DNA from: Synanceia verrucosa
Lineage: Eukaryota > Chordata > Actinopteri > Perciformes > Synanceiidae
NCBI GenBank assembly: GCA_029721515.1
Contig: CM056570.1
Location: 5,366,601-5,430,600, forward strand
Length of the DNA: 64,000 bases
Direction of reading: 5' to 3'
How positions within the stretch are numbered: the stretch's first letter is position 1; the number at the start of each line of letters is the position of its first letter. The notes under the pieces are model-generated. The model made no database searches. It saw nothing but the letters and a program-made list of their open reading frames with translations, and had not been told where the DNA came from. Shown here one piece after another: positions 59,701 to 64,000 of the stretch. The translations under genes and the position numbers were made by a program.

Positions 59701-60606
59701 GGTTTATTATTTATGTCAAGTGTTGTGTTGTTATATGTATATCTGTACTTTTCCGTTACCGTGTAGGCTAAATAAATACTTCTCATGGGAGATCCATAGA
59801 CTTCCTTAAAAGATATTCAGTCCAAAATTTAGCATATTTATCTGTCTTCTGCAAAATATTAGTAGGACATTTACTTTTAGGGCTGCTAAAATGCAGAATT
59901 AACTTATAAGCTATTTAAATCTATTAAATGTTGACTCTATGAAATGTCAAAAGGGAAGTGAAAGAAGCCAACCACAAGGTCTAAAATGATGCGTTCAAAT
60001 GTCTGGTCTTGTCCGAACGGAACAAAGCAGACCATAAAGAAAAGATATTTATTTTAAAAAAAATACATAAACCCTCACATTTGAGTAGGGGGAAATTTGA
60101 CATTTTTAACTTGGCTAAAAATGCTATAATGATTCATCAAATATTTAAAAGAAAATGATTGTTTTTTTTACTTATTCGACTCATTTCCGGGAACAATTAG
60201 CTTGTTTACATTCATGCTAGTTGTTTAGGTGGAGGACAGTTGGAGGTGGGACTTTAGTAGGAAGTAAAGTAAAACAATTACACCGAGTCTAAACTACTTA
60301 AAATAGTATTCATGTTGTACGTGAACAGTTTTTTTTTTTGTACATTCAGCTGAGCTACAAGATAAACAGCAGCAAAGGAACACACCATCCATTAGCTCTG
60401 TACTAGCTAATGGACACACACAGTCCTCTCCACTCTTCATACCTTTCACTGCCTTTACAACGTCGCCAAAACCTCCACAACCACGTTCAAACATCATAAC
60501 ACCACCCGTTGTTTCACTCACTTTCGTGCTTTGAAGTTCCCCATGTGTGTCGCGGGACTCCGGGGCTCTTAATGATCGCTCTGCCTGCGGATTTCAGGGC
60601 ATCCAT
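25353..60606 (-). CDS. ldlrap1: ldlrap1, LDL receptor adaptor protein 1 (ARH), nine coding exons
   Basis: In gene order the CDS joins 60606-60522, 41541-41399, 39044-38932, 32531-32417, 31975-31903, 31648-31562, 29984-29857, 28794-28760 and 25458-25353. All junctions are GT-AG and in phase; 885 nt give 294 residues (human about 308). It is an adaptor that binds FxNPxY tails of LDL-receptor-family cargo through its PTB domain and links them to clathrin and AP-2 at the plasma membrane. It starts MDALKSAGRAIIKSPG; the PTB (about residues 38-175) runs from LPENWTDTKETLLEGM to AQAVTLTVAQAFKVALDLWE. The tail has DSW then DVEDGLDDAFSRL, aligning with the human AP-2-binding segment. The clathrin-box position reads PVEME instead of LLDLE. 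Fish often keep two copies; a or b cannot be told here. An in-frame upstream ATG at 60831 exists, but MDALKS is the conserved start. Confidence 0.92.
25874..25902 (-). CDS. ldlrap1: candidate 29-nt optional exon of ldlrap1
   Basis: Flanked by gacatgcag and a perfect gtaagt donor on the gene strand. Used between exons 8 and 9 it reads SNMEVEEMDA and shifts the last exon into another open frame that ends TMQL and a stop, replacing the LAES.. tail. It could equally be a chance match to splice consensus. Confidence 0.3.
27721..28174. mobile_element. piggyBac-like MITE, copy 1
   Basis: Starts TTAAATCTTTGAGTGCCA and ends near gctggcactcaatgagtcaa, an inverted match. The interior shares gatcacggtct, a tcaaagcaggaagnggagac block and tttagagagcaaaacaaac with the copy at 53.3 kb. 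It also holds a 23-base A run at 28129-28151. The TTAA at the left end and the TTAA-C/A-TCTTTGAGTGCCA terminus fit piggyBac-type non-autonomous elements. No transposase is present. Confidence 0.65.
28760..28794 (-). CDS. ldlrap1: ldlrap1 exon 8: AP-2-binding segment
   Basis: A 35-nt exon reading DVEDGLDDAFS plus two bases, between ccaacag and gtaacc. It aligns with human ELDDGLDEAFSR, the beta-2-appendage-binding helix of ARH. Acidic residues and the key Phe are kept. Confidence 0.9.
28795..29856 (-). other. ldlrap1: ldlrap1 intron 7
   Basis: About 1.1 kb with ordinary GT-AG ends. The plus-strand open frame at 29244-29612 has no recognisable features. No repeat was identified. Confidence 0.7.
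29857..29984 (-). CDS. ldlrap1: ldlrap1 exon 7: linker with the clathrin-box position
   Basis: Acceptor gtctccctcag, donor gtaggt. It encodes DPEARKPVEMEETLRRPFF, a Ser/Pro stretch, an RRRP basic patch and KHDSW in phase 0. The terminal Trp joins exon 8 as W-DVEDGLDDAF, like human W-ELDDGLDEAF, which supports this exon. VEMEET aligns with human LDLEET but lacks the clathrin-box leucines. Confidence 0.85.
29985..31561 (-). other. ldlrap1: ldlrap1 intron 6
   Basis: About 1.6 kb. AT-rich apart from a G/C-richer stretch next to exon 7. No gene or mobile element was recognised. Confidence 0.7.
31562..31648 (-). CDS. ldlrap1: ldlrap1 exon 6: post-PTB linker
   Basis: Acceptor tgtctgcag, donor gtgagt. 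With the phase set by exon 5 it reads DKIKKARTCCSCAASKGQ, then TATTDSQRPPA. The charged start matches human EEKEKREKA. A second frame is also open, but splice phase on both sides selects this one. The Cys cluster CCSC is unusual. Confidence 0.8.
31649..31902 (-). other. ldlrap1: ldlrap1 intron 5
   Basis: A short 254-base intron with consensus ends and no other content seen. Confidence 0.75.
31903..31975 (-). CDS. ldlrap1: ldlrap1 exon 5: C-terminal helix of PTB domain
   Basis: Reads AQAVTLTVAQAFKVALDLWE then IAQE, between ctctccag and gtgagt. Nearly identical to the human PTB C-terminal helix, which packs over the cargo-peptide groove. Confidence 0.97.
31976..32416 (-). other. ldlrap1: ldlrap1 intron 4
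   Basis: 441 bases, AT-rich, with a short ATT-repeat region near 32116. Nothing else was recognised. Confidence 0.75.
32417..32531 (-). CDS. ldlrap1: ldlrap1 exon 4: PTB domain core
   Basis: Completes Arg and reads ISYCTADKTQDKVFAYVSQS, then ETLECHAFLCQKKKI. Matches the human ISYCTADK..DKVFAYIAQS and LECHAFLC blocks. Acceptor ctctttcag, donor gtaagt. Confidence 0.97.
33845..34432 (-). mobile_element. LINE ORF2 C-terminal fragment (L1/Tx1-like), 5'-truncated
   Basis: An intact 195-codon frame lies in the same orientation as ldlrap1. It carries the Cys/His pattern of L1-type ORF2 C-termini, CEKCSQNSCHLAHIFWTC, followed by LSNFWHSFFDALWKIL and IAVFGRPQD. Upstream endonuclease and reverse-transcriptase domains are absent, so this is a dead 5'-truncated copy. 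The frame ends at 33845. No target duplication was found. Confidence 0.8.
37496..37525 (+). repeat. (GGAT)n microsatellite
   Basis: Seven tandem GGAT units. The same motif forms the SINE tail, so this may be the relic of a SINE insertion, but no SINE body is seen next to it. Confidence 0.85.
38821..38892. repeat. degenerate (TTCTA)n repeat beside ldlrap1 exon 3
   Basis: Repeated ttcta/ttatt words (attctattctatat, gcttctattctattattcta). Low-complexity sequence lies 40 bases downstream of exon 3 in the gene sense. Confidence 0.6.
38932..39044 (-). CDS. ldlrap1: ldlrap1 exon 3: PTB domain
   Basis: Reads ARASAKKFRKVTLTVSPKGI, then IMTDTETADLIENVSIY and two bases of Arg. Aligns with human KKLQKVTLKVSPRGIILTD and LIENVSIYR. 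Acceptor tgtccacag, donor gtaaat. Confidence 0.97.
39045..41398 (-). other. ldlrap1: ldlrap1 intron 2
   Basis: About 2.35 kb. No recognised gene or mobile element; AT-rich with short A/T runs. Confidence 0.7.
41399..41541 (-). CDS. ldlrap1: ldlrap1 exon 2: start of PTB domain
   Basis: Reads LPENWTDTKETLLEGMVFNV, then KYLGMTLVGQPKGEDM and AIHRIVAT, in phase 0 at the gtgagt donor. Human has LPENWTDTRETLLEGMLF and KYLGMTLVEQPKGEE. Unambiguous ARH signature. Confidence 0.98.
42320..42332 (+). repeat. oligo-G run
   Basis: Twelve consecutive G in ldlrap1 intron 1, C-rich in the transcript. Confidence 0.85.
45723..46016 (-). pseudogene. Tc1-like transposase, C-terminal fragment
   Basis: Open frame with VQVMDWPPYSPDMNPIEHLW, the block that follows the second catalytic Asp in Tc1/mariner DDE enzymes. 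It then runs to the family-typical C-terminus (SMPRR). Its start is created by the internal deletion and is not a native N-terminus. Confidence 0.85.
45961..46101 (-). pseudogene. Tc1-like transposase, N-terminal DNA-binding fragment
   Basis: Starting at MPRLAANMREQAIGML it gives the first helix-turn-helix (GMTEARVARHFGVHRCTISR) and stops soon after the deletion junction near 45980. Confidence 0.8.
47718..47746 (+). repeat. (AAT)n microsatellite
   Basis: About nine AAT/ATA units, then an A-rich run. Confidence 0.9.
48560..48675 (+). mobile_element. L2-like LINE/SINE 3' tail
   Basis: Reads tgtacagcactttgttttca and aaagtgctttataaataaag, ending in tandem ttgag. This is the common teleost L2-type 3' end (GCACTTT..AAAGTGCTNTATAAATAAAG). 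Only the tail is recognisable. Confidence 0.65.
50120..50330 (+). mobile_element. LINE 3' tail (Rex/CR1-like)
   Basis: T-rich tail with tttgcactattgtgcactgt, then tttatctcgggataaataaa and a (TTATC)n-like terminus. The pattern (inverted TTATC..GATAAATAAAG plus pentamer repeats) is typical of fish non-LTR elements. The coding part is absent. Confidence 0.6.
50678..50728 (+). mobile_element. second LINE 3' tail with (TTCTA)n
   Basis: aatttccctggttgggatca, then aaagtaa and ttctattctattctatta. A short remnant ending in a pentanucleotide repeat, as in Rex/RTE-type 3' ends. Confidence 0.5.
53286..53734. mobile_element. piggyBac-like MITE, copy 2
   Basis: Bounded by TTAA at 53282-53285 and 53735-53738. 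The ends are inverted: CTCTCTCAGTGCCA on the left and tggcacacaaagag on the right. The interior matches copy 1 at 27.7 kb (gatcacggtctgct, tcaaagcaggaagaggagac, tttagagagcaaaacaaac). TTAA duplication plus these ends points to piggyBac-type mobilisation. No transposase frame. Confidence 0.75.
53768..54109 (+). mobile_element. 5'-truncated non-LTR retroposon with 16-bp target duplication
   Basis: Bracketed by exact copies of tgaaaggggtgtccca at 53752-53767 and 54110-54125. The 342-bp insert ends in aataaagtttgg and an A-rich tail, as expected of a LINE 3' end. It carries only LINE 3'-UTR-like sequence; the 78-codon open frame in it shows no known domain. Confidence 0.85.
54322..54456 (+). pseudogene. 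hAT transposase BED zinc-finger fragment
   Basis: A 44-residue frame: MWQYFSLKPEKDVAAKCKTC, then HAQVSCFG, then TTNLSVHLK. The aromatic start, CxxC and the beginning of the final H..H pair make a BED-type zinc finger as in hAT/ZBED transposases. The stop codon is supplied by the MITE inserted right after HLK; beyond the MITE the next codons read QHH, which would complete the finger spacing. Confidence 0.75.
54454..54560. mobile_element. 107-bp MITE with 8-bp target duplication
   Basis: The ends are TAAGGTGACCAGAT and ATCTGGTCAACTTA, inverted with one mismatch in 14. It is flanked by exact atttgaag copies at 54446-54453 and 54561-54568. An 8-bp duplication fits a hAT-mobilised element. Inside are repeated ggga-cat/ca words. 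No coding sequence. Confidence 0.85.
56552..57322. mobile_element. TTAAAGG-ended repeat element carrying a GC-rich open frame
   Basis: Ends are TTAAAGGTACAATATG and, inverted, CATGCAGTTCCTTTAA. The first 130 bases (ggccctgatatgtcaccaga) match a repeat type common in fish genomes. The interior is much more GC-rich than its surroundings and holds a 106-codon + strand frame (56828-57148) including IRICIRDAFERWRPLKE, a peptide resembling part of predicted proteins encoded by fish repeats. One element or a composite cannot be decided here. Confidence 0.5.
57576..57721. mobile_element. 146-bp MITE with TTAAAGGTATA ends
   Basis: Left end ttaaaggtataataggtaat and right end attaccaactatacctttaa are inverted repeats of about 20 bases with a few mismatches. 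The interior is non-coding. Confidence 0.75.
60522..60606 (-). CDS. ldlrap1: ldlrap1 exon 1: N-terminus
   Basis: Starts at the ATG complementary to 60604-60606 and reads MDALKSAGRAIIKSPGVPRH, then TWGTSKHE and one base of Lys before gtgagt. Human ARH begins MDALKSAGRALIRSPSL, which fixes the start. An in-frame ATG upstream (60831) would add 75 low-complexity residues and is unlikely. Confidence 0.97.
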
Positions 60607-60840
60607 CCCGAGGTGTGTCTCTGCTCTCCGGCAGGTGGGTTCCCCGGTTCTCCGAGTCCGGACCACAGGGAGGGAAACACGGGTGCTTGGGCTCGACGGA
60701 GGATGCGCCAAAAGAGAGGGAAAAAAAGGGCGAAAAGAGTAAGAGAGACAGAGAGAAAGAGAGAGTCCACCGACACAAGTTGCCTCCTGGATGTCTCTCT
60801 GGTTCTCCTCCAGCAGACTAAGCCTCTCCAAAGTTAAGGG
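60607..60840 (-). promoter_or_regulatory. ldlrap1: ldlrap1 5' UTR and probable CpG-rich promoter region
   Basis: The stretch upstream of the start codon is clearly richer in C+G and CpG than neighbouring DNA (for example ccggttctccgagtccgg), followed by a purine-rich gaga tract on the + strand. No TATA box is evident near it, which suits a housekeeping-type promoter. The transcription start cannot be placed. Confidence 0.45.
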
Positions 60841-61149
60841 CGTGTCCCTCCAACCTGGATCAGCTGATCAGCGGACAGCACTAACTGCTGCAATTAACAG
60901 GAGCGACCTTAATGAACACAGCATCACTGCAGCGTGAAGGGCTCATCCTCTACTGTTGTTTATTTATCGCTGGTTTAGCTTGTTACCAACTTATTGTAAA
61001 CGTATTTGTTTTTCTGTTGATGTTACTGCACTTATATTATCTTATCTACTGACTTTATGGATAATGAGCTTATCATTTCACTTTCTCTGGTTTATTGATC
61101 TTTCATGGATACACTGTCATCCTATTATTTATTGTTACTTTGTTATTCT

Positions 61150-61375
61150 TGCTGTCTGTTCAATCCTGGCAGGGGGATCCCTCCTCTGTCGCTCTTCCTG
61201 ATGTCTCTATTATTTGTTTTTCCCTGTTTAAAGGGTTTTATTGGGGGGAGAGTTTTTCCTTGGTTGATGTGAGGGTCATTTGTAGGACAGATTGTGTCAT
61301 ATCCTGTACAGAGTGTAAAATCCTATGAGGTGAATTTGTAATTTGGCCTACACAAATACATGACTTAGTTTTCTT
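61150..61375 (+). repeat. widespread fish retroposon 3' segment
   Basis: Carries the words gggggatccctcctctgtcg, ctcttcctgatgtctct, gagagtttttccttggttga and tgtacagagtgtaaaatcct, which I recognise from a very common percomorph interspersed repeat. It ends in cctacacaaataca. Its exact class is uncertain to me. Confidence 0.6.
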
Positions 61376-61778
61376 CAAAAACTCTGTTATTTTTATTAAT
61401 GACAGAATTCATAATATATGGTCATATTGTAATGATCTGTGTGATTCCTGGATGGATACAGGATAATTTGTGCTAAAAAAAAAAAAAAACAATTACCTGA
61501 TAAAATATTTTAGCACAAATGATCAGTAAACGCCTACAAAACAGGCTTTCTTTCAGCTTTCAGTCTTGAAGTTTTCTTTTTTGTATGTTGGCGCTCTCTA
61601 CTGGTTATCACCTGTTATTACAGCCTGTATGTGTTAACTATGTTCAGCAAAATAATATGTGGAGATTTCAGTGGTGTTTCTTGTAGTTGTAAGGTATTTT
61701 TAAGAAAATAAATTCTAAATTAATTATTGAATCATCATTTAAAATAATAGTGATTATGTGCACTCTGGTGATCTGAGG

Positions 61779-62022
61779 CAGTGGTTCCCAAACCATGGAT
61801 CAGGACACCCACAAGAGGTCACGGGGTGATGTACAGTAGAGGAAAGCTTAAAAAATATTTTTTCACATGAAGTTATGTTCATAATTTTTTTTTTTTGAAT
61901 TACTGGATCATTCTACGTCAGAAAAATAAATAAAAATAAAAATAAAACTGAATAGCACAGTAAATTAGACATTGAGCAGTTACAAGGTCACATATTTCAG
62001 GGGTTCACAAAGGGAACCACTG
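61779..62022. mobile_element. hAT-like MITE with CAGTGGTTCCC ends
   Basis: cagtggttcccaaaccatgg at the left and gggaaccactg at the right form terminal inverted repeats 244 bp apart. The ggtcacggggtgatgtacag part is the usual interior of such elements. The flanking 8 bases are not identical, so the target duplication has decayed. Confidence 0.65.
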
Positions 62023-63281
62023 GTTTAAGATGATTAAGTTTTTTTGTCTGTACTTCTACTCCAAAGCTATATAATAAAGGCCAAATGCCCACCTAAAAAA
62101 AGAATTGTGCCAACAAAGAAAAACAGCGAACTCTCCCAACTCAACTTAAACTTCAAGAAAAATCAATTTGTGACAGACACAAAAGTTGTGTTTTCGTCCT
62201 TCATGGTGAAATTTTTATTTCATTTCTCTCCGCAACCCAGCACAGGTTATCATGTCACATCTCAGTTCATCCCTCACAAGTATTTCACACTCAGGAAGCA
62301 AAGCAGAGCATGTATGGTCATGTGTTTCTCATAAATCATCTAGACGGGATATTATAGTTTAGCCTGAGGTGGCATGCTGCTGTTGTAATTTTGGTGCTCT
62401 GTGATCATTTGAGAGGGTCTTTAGTTTATATTTAATGCTTTGAGCAGCGCACACTACTGCAACTACACTAACTGCTGTGTGCATGTGTGTGTGTGTTTAT
62501 GTGTTATCCTGGATACACAGCAAGTAGTAGAATCATGCAGCTACGTTTAAATTTAAGACTCTCCATAAAAAGACGGCAGTTTAAAAGGAAACAGCCTCTT
62601 GAAGGCTAAAAGCTGCACTAAAACAATGCAAAAGTGACATTGCCTCATGTCTGCTTCCATGGAAGACTGTGGATTTGGGATTAATAGTTAGAATTAATGG
62701 TATTCATAAGCCACCCAGTCAATTCAATCACTGCCACAATGTCACAGAGCACTTTTTACTCCAATAGAGAACAATAGTTACATTCTTCAGGTGTCATTTT
62801 CACCTGGTTTATAAAAATAGTAATCAAACAGTGCAGCATGCGTCGTTTGTTGTCCAATTCAGGTGTAACCACTGCATCTTAAAATACCGGGAATATTCTT
62901 TAAGGTAGAAAACAATCGCCTCTGACTTGCAACTTGGCTTGGGAAGTTTGTGATGTTTACTTGCTGACACAACCTTTGTTAGATTCTTGATCCCCCCAAT
63001 AAAACAAATCATGCTTGTGGGGGTCTCTTTATTTGTGAATGGAGAGGGAGGTGAGGTCACTAAAAGGAGTGTATGAGTACAGCCAGACCAAGAGAGGCCT
63101 CATGAAATAGATTTATGACAGAGGGGGTGTCAGGAAGCCTCTTTCAGAAAGTACAGCATATTAAAAAAAAAAACATGCTCTCAGTCACTTCCATTTTGGA
63201 TTCATTGATGGATACTATCGTCTGCTTTATAGCTTACCCCCCTCTGATGTTTATGTCATTAGTCTCATGCTATTTGTCTCA

Positions 63282-63302
63282 CACACACACACACACTCAC
63301 AC
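63282..63302 (+). repeat. (AC)n microsatellite
   Basis: Ten AC units with one interruption. Confidence 0.85.
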
Positions 63303-63494
63303 ATTTCATCATTTGCTCTCTATAAACCTGCGTCTTCCTTAGAGGCTGGAGCTAGAAGGCAACTGGTGGGGGGGGCCGTCACTTGGCCAATGATTTTCAG
63401 GTCGATCCAGTGACTCATGTCATCTCATGGATTCCTTTTTTCCCATAAAACCTGACTAATCTTCAACCAAGTACAAAGCCTGCACTGGAGGACC

Positions 63495-63771
63495 TCATAC
63501 ACCGTCTACTTCAAAGACTGGATAAACCGTCCCTTCGTCTCCTCCTGTTTCCCCTCCTGGTTTCTCTCTTCCCTCTTGCTCCTCTCCCTCTCCTCTTCCC
63601 CCGTCTTGTCTTTCTTCCAGTTCTGAGGCACACAGGTGGTCTTGGGACTGCGACTGTCCCAGTGACTCCGCTGACAAGCTCCGGCTAGACAGGATGCTAC
63701 TTAGGCTGGACTGGCGGGCGCCTCTGGGATGGGTCTCAATTTCCACACGGACCTCAATATTGGTCCCTTCC
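63495..63771 (-). CDS. terminal coding exon of an unidentified gene
   Basis: On the minus strand a strong acceptor (ctgctgtgaccacag) is followed by a frame entered in phase 2. It reads EGTNIEVRVEIETHPRGARQ, then SSLSSILSSRSLSAESLGQS, an acidic Glu/Gly-rich stretch, and VYPVFEVDGV before TGA. The Ser-rich, then Glu/Gly-rich composition suggests a disordered cytosolic C-terminus with possible phosphorylation sites. It lies about 2.9 kb upstream of ldlrap1 on the same strand, and its other exons are beyond the window. I do not recognise the family. The splice site, a clean stop and non-random composition support a real exon, but proof is lacking. Confidence 0.55.
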
Positions 63772-64000
63772 CTGTGGTCACAGCAGAGAGACGGGAGGAA
63801 ATCAATATAAAGCTGCAAGGCAATCAAAATATTTCTGAGCGCAGGAAGTTTATGCAAAAAATGCCTCGATCACTCAAAATCTGCTGAGGTCACACAGAAG
63901 GATTATATGTGCAAACAAAAGTATTACATTTCATAAAATCTATCTAGTTTCCAAAAAACAACTAACAATCCAGACTACAGCCGTGCTAGCAGCTGTTGAA

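Larger units (their letters stand above)
41542..60521 (-). other. ldlrap1: ldlrap1 intron 1 (about 19 kb, repeat-rich)
   Basis: The largest intron. It hosts a deleted Tc1-like element (45.6 kb), L2/Rex-like tails (48.6, 50.2, 50.7 kb), a MITE (53.3 kb), the nested hAT/retroposon/MITE stack (53.7-54.6 kb) and two TTAAAGG elements (56.6, 57.6 kb). The remaining stretches show nothing recognisable. Confidence 0.7.
60841..63494. other. intergenic region upstream of ldlrap1
   Basis: About 2.65 kb holding two repeat remnants (61150-61375 and 61779-62022) and an oligo-A run near 61477. The rest, including the presumed 3' UTR of the right-hand gene, shows no recognisable exon. Confidence 0.6.

Noticed and set aside
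60514..60831. 105-codon frame implying a longer ldlrap1 N-terminus
   Set aside because: The extra 75 residues are Ser/Arg/Pro-rich 5' UTR-like sequence; the conserved ARH start is MDALKS at 60606.
1..64000. Search for CRISPR arrays, operons, prophage or other prokaryotic systems
   Set aside because: No regularly spaced direct repeats with unique spacers and no dense coding; the sequence is clearly vertebrate nuclear DNA.

Overview
The window reads as vertebrate, most likely teleost (probably percomorph) nuclear DNA. It is AT-rich, coding exons are short and widely spaced with GT-AG junctions, and many dispersed repeats are of fish type: a tRNA-derived SINE with a GGAT tail, Tc1/mariner, hAT and piggyBac-like elements, an L1/Tx1-like LINE fragment, and L2/Rex-like 3' tails. 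There are no bacterial operons, CRISPR arrays or phage genes. Most open frames here are chance frames in introns. The genes were found by reading exons together with their splice phases.

Gene 1 (+ strand, 1 to about 18.3 kb) is fndc4, the FNDC5/irisin paralogue. Six exons are visible, and the first is cut by the window start. They encode the end of the signal peptide, one fibronectin type III domain (two exons), a stalk, a transmembrane helix, and a short conserved cytoplasmic tail ending at 17572. All five junction phases fit.

Gene 2 (- strand, 60.6 down to about 25.3 kb) is ldlrap1 (ARH), the clathrin adaptor for LDL-receptor-type cargo. Nine coding exons join in phase into a 294-residue protein. 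The PTB domain is well conserved. The clathrin-box position and the last residue of the AP-2-binding helix are altered, and a 29-nt optional exon may change the C-terminus. Its first intron is about 19 kb and holds most of the transposable elements. The two genes are convergent, with about 7 kb between them.

Gene 3 (- strand, right edge): a terminal coding exon (63495-63771) of a gene I could not identify. It lies upstream of, and on the same strand as, ldlrap1.

Repeat layout: the SINE lies at 8.6 kb, with truncated relatives at 16.2, 16.4 and 21.4 kb. An L1/Tx1-like fragment lies at 33.8-34.4 kb and an internally deleted Tc1-like element at 45.6-46.4 kb. A piggyBac-like MITE pair lies at 27.7 and 53.3 kb. 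At 53.7-54.6 kb a nested stack combines a hAT-like element, a retroposon with a 16-bp target duplication, and a MITE with an 8-bp duplication. Several inverted-repeat elements lie between 56.5 and 62 kb. I found no clearly new biological system. The most interesting items are the altered endocytic motifs and possible alternative C-terminus of ldlrap1, and the nested insertions.
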